From Pyropia haitanensis (lineage: Eukaryota > Rhodophyta > Bangiophyceae > Bangiales > Bangiaceae), in contig SDUX01000004.1 in the NCBI GenBank assembly GCA_008729055.1, positions 1,550,001 through 1,614,000 of the forward strand: 64,000 nucleotides of DNA, read 5' to 3'. The notes beneath the pieces were generated by a model that was not told the DNA's origin, did not search any database, and was given only the letters and a program-made list of their open reading frames with translations. Positions within the stretch are counted from its first letter, which is position 1, and each line of letters starts with the position of its first letter. This document shows positions 29,452-40,235 of this stretch, one piece after another. Made by a program: the position numbers and the translations under genes.

Positions 29452-32400
29452 TGTGACCCTCGTCGCTGACGCGGGCCGCAGCCCCTGGCCGGTATGGCCC
29501 AGGGGTGGCGGGGGAGGAGGGCAGACTCGCCGTCGGCGACGAGACGGTGGCGGCCCCAGCTGCCGCCTGGGGCAGAGGAGAAGCCGCCGCCGCGCCGCGG
29601 CGCGCACGTTTGGGGGCAGAGGGGCGACCTGCCTGCTGCGCGGCAGCGGCGCGCGTGGCCGACCGCGCAGCCCGTGTGGAGCGGCCGGCGGTGCGGCCAG
29701 GCGACGCGGGCGCGCCGCCCAGGCGCGAAACTGCCAGCGCCTGACGCACCTGCCCACGCCCCGCCCGTGGGCGGGGCGCAGGCGAGCGGCTGCGCTCGGC
29801 CGCCGCCCGCTTGCGGGCGGCTACCTCGAGCGGCAGCGCCACCGAGGCCGCAAGAGCGGTGGCCCGCACCGCGCCGAGGGGGGGCGGCGCCGGCGGCGGA
29901 GGGAGCGGCGGGAGCCCCCCACCGGCCAGCGTGCCCGTGCCCGGCGGCTCTGCCACGGGGGGGGCTCGCCGGACCCAGCCTCGGCGGGTGGGAGTGCCAG
30001 CTGAGGGCGGAGGGGCGGGCGTGTGGGGGGGTGCCACCGGGGCGGCGCCTGGGCTCCGGCTCGGCCGCGCGGCCCCCTGGCCCACCGCAAAATGGCCGTC
30101 GACGGCCGCCCCCGTCACGCCGGCCATGGCATCGCCGATACCCGGCGATTCCAGGTCGGCGGGGGCCGCCGCGACCCGGCCAGCGGGCAGGGGGGGCGGG
30201 AGCCAGCCGAAGCGGCCGGGTCAGGCGGCGGGGGTGGGCACGTGGCGGAGGAGGCGGCCGGCGAGGTGTCCATTGCCTCGCCGACCGCCGCAGCCACGCC
30301 TGCTTTGCCCTCCGCCGTCCCCGCTGCGGTCGGCTGGCCGGCCCCTGCCGCGGCCGAATGTTGGGCGGCAGCCGGCTGGGCTGTCGTCGCGAGAGGCGGC
30401 GCCGTGCCGTTCTCGGCGACGGCGCCGCGGGCCGGCTGCTGCGGCTGCCGGCCGGCCCGCAAATCGGCGGGTCGCGGCGGTTGGCAGCTCGGGGTGGGGC
30501 CCCCCGGTGACGCCGGGTCTGTGCTGCCGCCCGCGTGCGACGCAAGCATGCCCTCAATGTGGGCACGCAGCGCCGCACGCAGGTGGGGGGGCATGGCCGC
30601 ACGCGCGGGGAGCTGGGCCAGCTTGGCCTCGAGGCGGCGGCGACAAAAATCGGCCGCCGCCTCGGCCGCAGCCGCACCGCCCAGCCCGCGCCGACGCGCG
30701 GCGCCAAGAAGGGCCGGGGCCCACGGGTCGGCGCCAGGGAGGAGGCGCAGCACGGTGGCCGCACGCCCCCGCCCCACCGCCAGCCGAACCGCGTCCGCCG
30801 CCGCAGCCACCACCGTCACAGCGGTGGTGGTGCCGAACCGGTCGACGTCCACAAAATTGTGGGCGTCGACCCCCGTGACGTCCGCCAGCAACGCGCGCAT
30901 GCGGTGCTGACGGACGTCTCGGGACACCCCCGAGACGTACACTGTCTCGAGGGTGGGGGCGTCGGCGGGGCGGCGGCGGACACGGCAAAGCTCCGCCGCG
31001 GCTGCGGCGGCACGGGCATCAGCGTCGGCGGCAGCGCCCCCCGCACCCCGGCCAGCACACACAGCACCACCCACGCCAGCACCCCCGGCACCCCCCCCGG
31101 CAGCCCCCCCCGCACGGCCACCAGCGGCACCACACTCGCCGCGCGCCGCAGCGGCAACCCCAGCCGCCGGCGCACCACGCGCACCGGCAGCAGCACCGCC
31201 ACCACCAGGGGCGCGGGCGTCCCCCCCGCCCGTCGTCGTCGCCCGGCCGGGGCCGTCCGCCAGGGTGGGTGGCACGGGAGCGTCGGCGTGGTTGTCGAGA
31301 CCGCGCTGCACCGCTGCCAACCAGCCGCCCGTTGCCCCCCCGGCGGCGGCAGCCCCGCCTGCAGGCGGAGCCGCCAGCGAGGGGTCACGCGGGGCGGCAA
31401 GGGGAGCGGAAACAGCACGGCCACCAGGCGCACCCCGCCCACGCGCACGCGCACCCCCAGCCTCACCCCCGCCCACTCGTTCACCCCCCCCCCCGTGTCC
31501 TTGTCCTCGAGGTAGAGCGTGTAGACCTTGAGGTAGTACCGGTTGAACAGGTTGAACAGGAAGACCTTGACCAGCTCCGCCCCGTCCGCCTTGCCGACCG
31601 CCACCGAGACCCGCTGCCGCCTCCCCCCCAGCCGCCCCACACACAGCACAAACACCGGCCGCCGCCGCGCCACCCACGCCGCCGCCGCACCCACCACCGA
31701 GCGAGGTCTCACCCCCGCCAGCAGCACGACCCGCACAGCCACACAACCCAGCAACACCACGCGCACACGCAGCACCACCAGCACCGGCGACAGCAGCGCC
31801 GCGGGCGACACCCACGCGGCCGACCCCGGCCGACGCCGCCGCGCCGCGCCCAGCCGCCCCCGCCGCCCCGCCACACGCGCCAGCGCCGCAGACACGACCA
31901 GAGGACACGGCAGCAGGAAGACCGCCCGACGCCGGGGCGCCCGCCGCCCGGGAAGCCGCGCCCGCCACGCCACGACCCGAAAGGGGAGCAGAGGCACCCC
32001 CCCCGCCAGCCAACTGCGCCCCCCCCCCGCCACCCGACGCCGCCCGGCCAGGCCCCGCGGCACACCCACGCAGAGAGGGAGACAGGGCGGTGCCAGCCCA
32101 GCCGCCCCCCGGGGTAAAGCTCCCCGGGGGCGACCCAGGGAAGCCGACAAAGTCCGCCGCCCCCCCCCCAGGCGGTGCGATTCCGCCATCGCCCGGGGGA
32201 GGCGCAGAAGCCCGCGGTGCAACAGCGGCTGACACCGCGATGGGCTCATCCCCCCTCCCCTCATTGGCCCGTTCGGCCGCCGAAATCGGGCCCTCACTGG
32301 CCAGCTGGCCCGCCGAAGTCGAGCCCTCGTTGGCCCGTACGGCCGCCGAAATCGGGCCCTCATTGGCCCGAATCGCGGCGGCGACAGCTGTAAGCACTCG

Positions 32401-32496
32401 CAACCGCTCCGCCGTCGTCGTCGTCCCGCCCAACGCGTCGACCACCCCCACAACCGCCCTCACCAAGCACACAAAACGCGCCCGATCCCCCTCCAT
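29444..32496 (-). pseudogene. ORF1 of copy 1, frameshifted
   Basis: It starts MEGDRARFVCLVRAVVG and contains short repeats (RANEGPISAA, RANEGSTSAG). An RRM-like segment lies near residue 517 (LETVYVSGVSRDVRQHRMRA then VDAHNFVDVDRFGTTTAVTV), the kind of RNA-binding domain found in LINE ORF1 proteins. A basic, Pro-rich C-terminus ends DEGHNE. A G run at 30190-30196 has seven bases where copy 3 has eight, which breaks the frame here. A middle part (about 31060-32010) has much better coding character in a different frame; see the copy 3 ORF1 entry. Confidence 0.7.
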
Positions 32497-32576
32497 ACCG
32501 CCCTCCCGCGGCCCAGAAAAGCGATGGGGGGGTGACCCGCACCCCCCCCCACCGTCCTACCGCGCGTAAAAGAGCA

Positions 32577-32656
32577 CTCTCCCACCGGGAGCGTCAGATG
32601 AACCAATTGAACCCGGGTCTCCCGCGTGACAGGCGGGCATACTTACCACTATACTA
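32577..32656 (-). tRNA. tRNA-Asp body at the head of copy 1, no 5' acceptor strand
   Basis: Same tRNA-Asp body from position 8 to the discriminator, but with a 15-nt insert (32590-32604) after the T-loop instead of 11 nt. A TTTT terminator lies at 32568-32571. The bases before position 8 are the ATTAAAC end of copy 2, so no acceptor stem can form. It is either the element's own 5' end or the target used by copy 2. Confidence 0.8.
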
Positions 32657-32716
32657 GTTTAATTGGCGGTCCAAGGATCAACTCCCCCTGACAAACCAGG
32701 CGGGGAAGTAGCCCCC

Positions 32717-35700
32717 CTACTCCCCAATTCTCTCACCAACTCTCACAAAGTGATCACGCGGGCCAAGTGGCCCCCCCTCGTCCCCCTCCGGGACCTCCCC
32801 CCCGGTCCCAAAGCACCGGCTGTACCCAAGAGACACAGCGCGGGAGTGGGACCGCCACAAAGCAACAGACACCCGAGTCAGCAGGGTGGACCGCACCCCC
32901 GCAAGGGCCGGACCCCGCATGGCCCCCCGCAGCCACTTGGCGGTGGCGGGGCCGATGCGCCCAAACGCCTCCCACACCAACGGCGTGAAGGTGTGGGAGG
33001 CGGCCGGCCCGGGGAGGGAGGTGGCATACTTTGCCACCTTGTCCCTCTCCCGCGTCTCGGCCGCAACAGCCCGCAAGGGGCTGGCGGCAGTCGGGGCGGT
33101 GGTGCGGGGGCCGAATGGCGCCGTCACCGACGCGTCCGCCCACACCACCGCCCCCGACGAGGCGTGCGTGGCGCGCAGGTCGGGGCGAAGCGCGCCCCGA
33201 CCGCGGTCCACCACCGCCTCCACCTCCACCCCCCCCACGAGGGCGTGCGGCGCAGCGCCTCCGCCACCAGGTGCACCAGGTGGTGGTGGAGGCGTGCGTG
33301 CCCGGAGGACTGCTCCGGGCACGCCGACAGGAAGTGCCGCCCGTCCGCGTCCGCGTCGCGGCCGCAGCGACAGCGGGGCGCCGGCGGTACCGACCGCGGC
33401 GGCGCCCCCAGCCACAGACGCACCGCCGCACGCATACCCGCGCCGGGGATAGCCGTGCCGCCCGTCCCCGGCGTCGGCAGCGCCGACAGCCAGCGGGCCG
33501 CCCCGCCCCCCTGGCATGCCGCCATGCCCGCGCGCCGCCAGAGCGACAGCTCGGCGTAGACCCGCGCGCGGGCGGCGGCATGGGCGGGGCGGGACAGGTC
33601 CCGCTGCGCTGCCGGTGCCTCCCCCCCCAGGAGAGATTGCCACGTGGGTGGCGAGTACAGCGCCGGGCTGTGTGGCCTGTCGGCCGAGGTGCTGTCGGTC
33701 GCACCGGCGCTGTACTCGGGGTAGGGGGGGGGGGAGGTAGGGCAGGGGCCAGGGGGTCGGCGGCCTCGTCGGCCGCCGCGTTGGGGCCCCCCCTCGCCCG
33801 CGACCACAACAGGCCGCTGGCAGGGGCCGCGCAGTGCGCCTCGTGGGCCGCCAGCAGGCCCAGGAGGGCCTGCCGGAGAGCGCCGGCAGCAGGCGCGCTG
33901 GGGTCGGGGTCGGGGAGAGGTGGTGGCCGCGCACCCGCCGGCGAGTCACCCGCCGGCCCCCCACCGCTTGCTCCCGTCGGCACCCCGGCCGCCGGCCCAC
34001 TCCTGGCCGTCGCAGCAGCGGCGGCGGGCGGCAACGTCCCACCGTCGGCCGCAACACGCGGCACCGCCAGGAGGCCGTCCGCCGTGGCGCGCAGCGTGGG
34101 GGAGTACGCCGCCCCCGCCCGCAGCGCGTCCACCCACGACGCCAGCAGGGCGGCGGGCACCACACGCGTGCGGCCGCCGACACCCAGACCGCCCATGGCG
34201 GGGGGGAGTGCCGCGCGCTCCAGCACCGCCTCACGGGTGGCGGTACTGTCGCGTGCGTCGCACAGCATCCCCCCCAGGGCGGTCCTGGCGTCGGCGTCGA
34301 CCGCCGCGGCCAGCCGGGCGCCGGCCTCCAGCGGGAGGCAGCGGAGCCAGTAGTTGGCGCGCGGCCCCGCGCACAGCCGCAGCAGGAGGAGCTGCGACTG
34401 CAGCTCCTCCGCTGGCAGGGCCGCGATGGCCGCCACCAGGTGGCGCTGGTCTGCCACGAGGCCGTCGACCCCCGCCGACACAAAGGCGGCGCCGCCGAGG
34501 GGAACAGAGAACTGCACCACCCCCTCGGCGGCCCACGTCCCCCCCCACCCCGGCGGTGCCGCCGCACCAGCCGGCGACCAGCCGGTGCACTTGGCGGGGG
34601 CCAGCTCCGCGTCCACGCTGTCCCCCACCGTGGCCGCGTCAGCCATGACGGCCGCCAGGTCCTCCGGCGTGCCCGCCGCGACCACGTCATCGTGGAAGGC
34701 GCGGACGAGCACACCGGGGTGGCCGTCCCGCAGACGCCGCAGGACCAGCCACAGGGCGGCCGCGTGCAGCAGCGGGCCGAGCGGGTCGCCCTGCTGCGCG
34801 CCCCGCTCGGCCCGCAGCGCCAAACGGGTGGGCGGTGGTGGGGGGAGCGGTAGAGGCAGAGGGGGCGGACCGTCTGCCGCCGGGGCCGTACCGTCGCCGC
34901 CGTCGCCGTCGCCATCGTCCCCGCCGTCGCCGCCGCCAGCATCCCCGCCGTCGCCTCCGCCATCGTCGCCGCCGTCGCCGCCGCCATCGTCGCCGCCGTC
35001 GTCAGCCCCACCGCTCTCGCCCGCCCCCTCCGCCGCGGCCGCCCAGCCGTACACCGTCGGCGCCTCCTCCCCCCCATACACCCATTCCAGGTATGGGGCG
35101 AGGGGGGGGAGGGCGCGGCGCAGTACGGCTGCGGCGGCCGCCCGCGACACCAGGTTGAACGCGTTGCGGTAGTCCAACTGGACTACCGCATGTTGGGGGT
35201 GGTGGCCGAGGTGTGCCTCCAGCTCGTGCACGAGCCGCTCACACGCGCTCGGCACCCCCACCCCCAGCTGCGCCGGCGCCAGCAGCTCGGCCGCGGCCCC
35301 CCGCACGGTCGCCGCCAGTGCCGACGCCGCCAGCTTGCGGAGGGTCTCGGGCATGCCGATGGGCCGAAGCCCTGGCAGCCCGTCCGGTCCGACCCCCCCC
35401 GGCTTGGCCAGGAGCAGGAGGTCCGCGCCAGCGAGGGCGTGCGCCGCCGCGGCGGGCACGCGTGTGACCGCCGCGTCCGACACCAGCAGCTCCAACACCC
35501 CCACCAGCGCGTCCTGCCCCCCCCCCTCCAGCGCCCACAGGTGCTCGGCCCGCAGGCCAGACGGGCCCGGCGCCGCGCCACGGGGGGCTCGGCGGATGGC
35601 ATCCGCCACCGCCTCCCGCGTCACCCCCCGCGGCACCGTGGCGGCGTCGCCAAAATCCGCCGCGTCGGCGAGAAGGTCGCCAAACTCGGCCTCCACCGAC

Positions 35701-36971
35701 GCGGCGGAGGCAGACGCAGACGCGGCGGGAGGGAAGAGGAGGAGCGCCTTCCGCCACACGGCGGCGCTGTGCGGCGCCGGCTCGTCGGCCACCAGGGCGC
35801 GGGCGGCGGCACTGAGCCGGCCGGCCCGCACCAGGCGCAGCGCCCGCCGCTGCGACGGCGCCAGCCCAGCCGCCGCCTGGTCCCCCCCGCGCACCACCCT
35901 CTGCCGGCCGTCTAAGCGCCGCCGCCACGACGGCCGCCACACCCCCGCATTGCGGTCGGCCAGGGCGGTGCTGAACTCGCCGTTCAGCACCGCCTCGGCA
36001 CGCGCGTGGTGGGTGAGCGGCGGCCGTGGCGCGTCGGGCGCGGTGGCAGGCGCCGCGGCCGGCACGTGGAGGACCAGGGAGGGCAGCAGCAGCAGCCACA
36101 GCCAGGCGTGCTGTTGCTCCGGCTCGCGGCGGACCCAGTCCAGGGCGTCCGCCGCGAGGGCCCTCCAGGCGCCCAGCAGTGCCGCCGGCACGTGCGCCAC
36201 CGTGCGGGCGCCAGGCGCCACGAGAGGCGCCCAGTCTGCCGCCGTTGGCGCCGCACGGCGCAGAAAGTCGGCGCGCGCCGCCGCCCAGGCAGAGGGGTCG
36301 GCCGAAAACAGCCCTTCCCCCCCTCCCAGCAATGCGGCCCCTGGCGCCGCAACAGGCGCGGCCGCCGCGCCACCGCCCGCACCACCAGTGGCGGGTACCG
36401 CCGGTGCCGCTGCACGGGCGCGTTGGCGTCGGGGGTTGAGGCGACAGAGGGCCTCGTGGGCGGAGAGAGAGCTCCGCCCACGAGGCCCCCGCTGCGCGCG
36501 GTACGGCCGCCCACACCAGCGGCACCCCCCCAGCCCCAGCTCCGTGGCCGCGGCCACGGGCACCTCGCCGATCACGTGGGCCTGGCTGAGGTGAGCCAGG
36601 CCCGCGCGGTCGGCGATGGGCCCGCGGAGCACGACGCGGCAGCCCACCACCGGGCAGACGCCGGGAGGCGCCCCATCGCGCGCCGCCATCGCCACCGCCG
36701 CCATTGGTGCCACCGCCGCCGTCCCCGCCGTCGCCGCCGCCGTCGCCGTCGCCGCCGCCGTTGCCGCCGTCGTCTCGGCCGTCGCCTCCGCCGCCGCCGT
36801 GGAACCGCCCAGGGGGTCGGCGGCCACGGCGGCACCAGCGTCCGCCCCCCCCACCCGCTGACCGACGTCGCCGCGTCGGCCGCCGCCCCCCCCCCTGCCG
36901 GGAGCCGGCACGGTGCGTGATGGCACCGTGTCGGCACCCGGGCCCCCGCCCGCGCCCGGAGGGTCACTCAT
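32717..36971 (-). pseudogene. ORF2 of copy 2, frame lost between CCHC and endonuclease
   Basis: The domain order and motifs equal those of copy 1 ORF2 (RT motif A about 35150-35180, FHDDV about 34690). Besides the shared shift at the 11-C run (about 33723-33733), one C is missing at about 33229-33236. This puts the CCHC knuckle and the RPDL...WADASVT endonuclease in different frames. As printed it cannot make a full protein. Confidence 0.75.
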
Positions 36972-39900
36972 TGTGACCCTCGTCGCTGACGCGGGCCGCA
37001 GCCCCTGGCCGGTATGGCCCAGGGGTGGCGGGGGAGGAGGGCAGACTCGCCGTCGGCGACGAGACGGTGGCGGCCCCAGCTGCCGCCTGGGGCAGAGGAG
37101 AAGCCGCCGCCGCGCCGCGGCGCGCACGTTTGGGGGCAGAGGGGCGACCTGCCTGCTGCGCGGCAGCGGCGCGCGTGGCCGACCGCGCAGCCCGTGTGGA
37201 GCGGCCGGCGGTGCGGCCAGGCGACGCGGGCGCGCCGCCCAGGCGCGAAACTGCCAGCGCCTGACGCACCTGCCCACGCCCCGCCCGTGGGCGGGGCGCA
37301 GGCGAGCGGCTGCGCTCGGCCGCCGCCCGCTTGCGGGCGGCTACCTCGAGCGGCAGCGCCACCGAGGCCGCAAGAGCGGTGGCCCGCACCGCGCCGAGGG
37401 GGGGCGGCGCCGGCGGCGGAGGGAGCGGCGGGAGCCCCCCACCGGCCAGCGTGCCCGTGCCCGGCGGCTCTGCCACGGGGGGGGCTCGCCGGACCCAGCC
37501 TCGGCGGGTGGGAGTGCCAGCTGAGGGCGGAGGGGCGGGCGTGTGGGGGGGTGCCACCGGGGCGGCGCCTGGGCTCCGGCTCGGCCGCGCGGCCCCCTGG
37601 CCCACCGCAAAATGGCCGTCGACGGCCGCCCCCGTCACGCCGGCCATGGCATCGCCGATACCCGGCGATTCCAGGTCGGCGGGGGCCGCCGCGACCCGGC
37701 CAGCGGGCAGGGGGGGCGGGAGCCAGCCGAAGCGGCCGGGTCAGGCGGCGGGGGTGGGCACGTGGCGGAGGAGGCGGCCGGCGAGGTGTCCATTGCCTCG
37801 CCGACCGCCGCAGCCACGCCTGCTTTGCCCTCCGCCGTCCCCGCTGCGGTCGGCTGGCCGGCCCCTGCCGCGGCCGAATGTTGGGCGGCAGCCGGCTGGG
37901 CTGTCGTCGCGAGAGGCGGCGCCGTGCCGTTCTCGGCGACGGCGCCGCGGGCCGGCTGCTGCGGCTGCCGGCCGGCCCGCAAATCGGCGGGTCGCGGCGG
38001 TTGGCAGCTCGGGGTGGGGCCCCCCGGTGACGCCGGGTCTGTGCTGCCGCCCGCGTGCGACGCAAGCATGCCCTCAATGTGGGCACGCAGCGCCGCACGC
38101 AGGTGGGGGGGCATGGCCGCACGCGCGGGGAGCTGGGCCAGCTTGGCCTCGAGGCGGCGGCGACAAAAATCGGCCGCCGCCTCGGCCGCAGCCGCACCGC
38201 CCAGCCCGCGCCGACGCGCGGCGCCAAGAAGGGCCGGGGCCCACGGGTCGGCGCCAGGGAGGAGGCGCAGCACGGTGGCCGCACGCCCCCGCCCCACCGC
38301 CAGCCGAACCGCGTCCGCCGCCGCAGCCACCACCGTCACAGCGGTGGTGGTGCCGAACCGGTCGACGTCCACAAAATTGTGGGCGTCGACCCCCGTGACG
38401 TCCGCCAGCAACGCGCGCATGCGGTGCTGACGGACGTCTCGGGACACCCCCGAGACGTACACTGTCTCGAGGGTGGGGGCGTCGGCGGGGCGGCGGCGGA
38501 CACGGCAAAGCTCCGCCGCGGCTGCGGCGGCACGGGCATCAGCGTCGGCGGCAGCGCCCCCCGCACCCCGGCCAGCACACACAGCACCACCCACGCCAGC
38601 ACCCCCGGCACCCCCCCCGGCAGCCCCCCCCGCACGGCCACCAGCGGCACCACACTCGCCGCGCGCCGCAGCGGCAACCCCAGCCGCCGGCGCACCACGC
38701 GCACCGGCAGCAGCACCGCCACCACCAGGGGCGCGGGCGTCCCCCCCGCCCGTCGTCGTCGCCCGGCCGGGGCCGTCCGCCAGGGTGGGTGGCACGGGAG
38801 CGTCGGCGTGGTTGTCGAGACCGCGCTGCACCGCTGCCAACCAGCCGCCCGTTGCCCCCCCGGCGGCGGCAGCCCCGCCTGCAGGCGGAGCCGCCAGCGA
38901 GGGGTCACGCGGGGCGGCAAGGGGAGCGGAAACAGCACGGCCACCAGGCGCACCCCGCCCACGCGCACGCGCACCCCCAGCCTCACCCCCGCCCACTCGT
39001 TCACCCCCCCCCCCGTGTCCTTGTCCTCGAGGTAGAGCGTGTAGACCTTGAGGTAGTACCGGTTGAACAGGTTGAACAGGAAGACCTTGACCAGCTCCGC
39101 CCCGTCCGCCTTGCCGACCGCCACCGAGACCCGCTGCCGCCTCCCCCCCAGCCGCCCCACACACAGCACAAACACCGGCCGCCGCCGCGCCACCCACGCC
39201 GCCGCCGCACCCACCACCGAGCGAGGTCTCACCCCCGCCAGCAGCACGACCCGCACAGCCACACAACCCAGCAACACCACGCGCACACGCAGCACCACCA
39301 GCACCGGCGACAGCAGCGCCGCGGGCGACACCCACGCGGCCGACCCCGGCCGACGCCGCCGCGCCGCGCCCAGCCGCCCCCGCCGCCCCGCCACACGCGC
39401 CAGCGCCGCAGACACGACCAGAGGACACGGCAGCAGGAAGACCGCCCGACGCCGGGGCGCCCGCCGCCCGGGAAGCCGCGCCCGCCACGCCACGACCCGA
39501 AAGGGGAGCAGAGGCACCCCCCCCGCCAGCCAACTGCGCCCCCCCCCGCCACCCGACGCCGCCCGGCCAGGCCCCGCGGCACACCCACGCAGAGAGGGAG
39601 ACAGGGCGGTGCCAGCCCAGCCGCCCCCCGGGGTAAAGCTCCCCGGGGGCGACCCAGGGAAGCCGACAAAGTCCGCCGCCCCCCCCCCAGGCGGTGCGAT
39701 TCCGCCATCGCCCGGGGGAGGCGCAGAAGCCCGCGGTGCAACAGCGGCTGACACCGCGATGGGCTCATCCCCCCTCCCCTCATTGGCCCGTTCGGCCGCC
39801 GAAATCGGGCCCTCACTGGCCAGCTGGCCCGCCGAAGTCGAGCCCTCGTTGGCCCGTACGGCCGCCGAAATCGGGCCCTCATTGGCCCGAATCGCGGCGG

Positions 39901-40015
39901 CGACAGCTGTAAGCACTCGCAACCGCTCCGCCGTCGTCGTCGTCCCGCCCAACGCGTCGACCACCCCCACAACCGCCCTCACCAAGCACACAAAACGCGC
40001 CCGATCCCCCTCCAT
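36964..40015 (-). pseudogene. ORF1 of copy 2, frameshifted
   Basis: The same protein as in copy 1. Here the C run at about 39539-39547 has nine bases instead of ten. This joins the N-terminal frame directly to the alternative middle frame, giving 559 open codons (38336-40015) that include the well-formed stretch ELVKVFLFNLFNRYYLKVYT. The C-terminal RRM-like part (about 38310-38480) and the basic tail are in the other frame, and the seven-G break near 37710 is shared with copy 1. Confidence 0.7.
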
Positions 40016-40095
40016 ACCGCCCTCCCGCGGCCCAGAAAAGCGATGGGGGGGTGACCCGCACCCCCCCCCACCGTCCTACCGCGCGTAAAAGAGCA

Positions 40096-40175
40096 CTCTC
40101 CCACCGGGAGCGTCAGATGAACCAATTGAACCCGGGTCTCCCGCGTGACAGGCGGGCATACTTACCACTATACTA
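40096..40175 (-). tRNA. tRNA-Asp body at the head of copy 2, no 5' acceptor strand
   Basis: Identical to the copy 1 head: tRNA-Asp from position 8, anticodon GTC, 15-nt insert after the T-loop, TGGGAGA and G, then TTTT at 40087-40090. The 3' end of copy 3 (ATTAAAC) replaces its 5' acceptor strand. Confidence 0.8.
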
Positions 40176-40235
40176 GTTTAATTGGCGGTCCAAGGATCAA
40201 CTCCCCCTGACAAACCAGGCGGGGAAGTAGCCCCC

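Larger units (their letters stand above)
25136..32656 (-). mobile_element. tRNA-Asp-specific RLE non-LTR retrotransposon, copy 1
   Basis: A 7,521-bp unit, read right to left: tRNA-Asp-derived head (32577-32656), short 5' leader, ORF1, ORF2, a ~60-nt 3' end closing ...CCAATTAAAC. No poly-A tail is present. It differs from copies 2 and 3 at scattered positions where those two agree (for example 26516, 27120, 29099 and 29162) and in a dense patch at 27647-27775. As it also lies furthest from the 5' acceptor strand, it is probably the oldest of the three insertions. ORF1 is broken by a short G run, while ORF2 is the best preserved of the three copies. Confidence 0.9.
32657..40175 (-). mobile_element. 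tRNA-Asp-specific RLE non-LTR retrotransposon, copy 2
   Basis: A 7,519-bp unit in the same orientation, directly abutting copies 1 and 3. It is two bases shorter than the others because of single-base losses in an 8-C run near 33230 and a 9-C run at about 39539-39547. It shares the substitutions that separate copy 3 from copy 1. Confidence 0.9.

Noticed and set aside
25142..29757. Plus-strand frames and a minus ORF2 start at 29757
   Set aside because: Plus frames are antisense to the RT. The upstream part of the 29757 frame overlaps the ORF1 C-terminus and has no motifs, while the ATG at 29451 overlaps the ORF1 stop.
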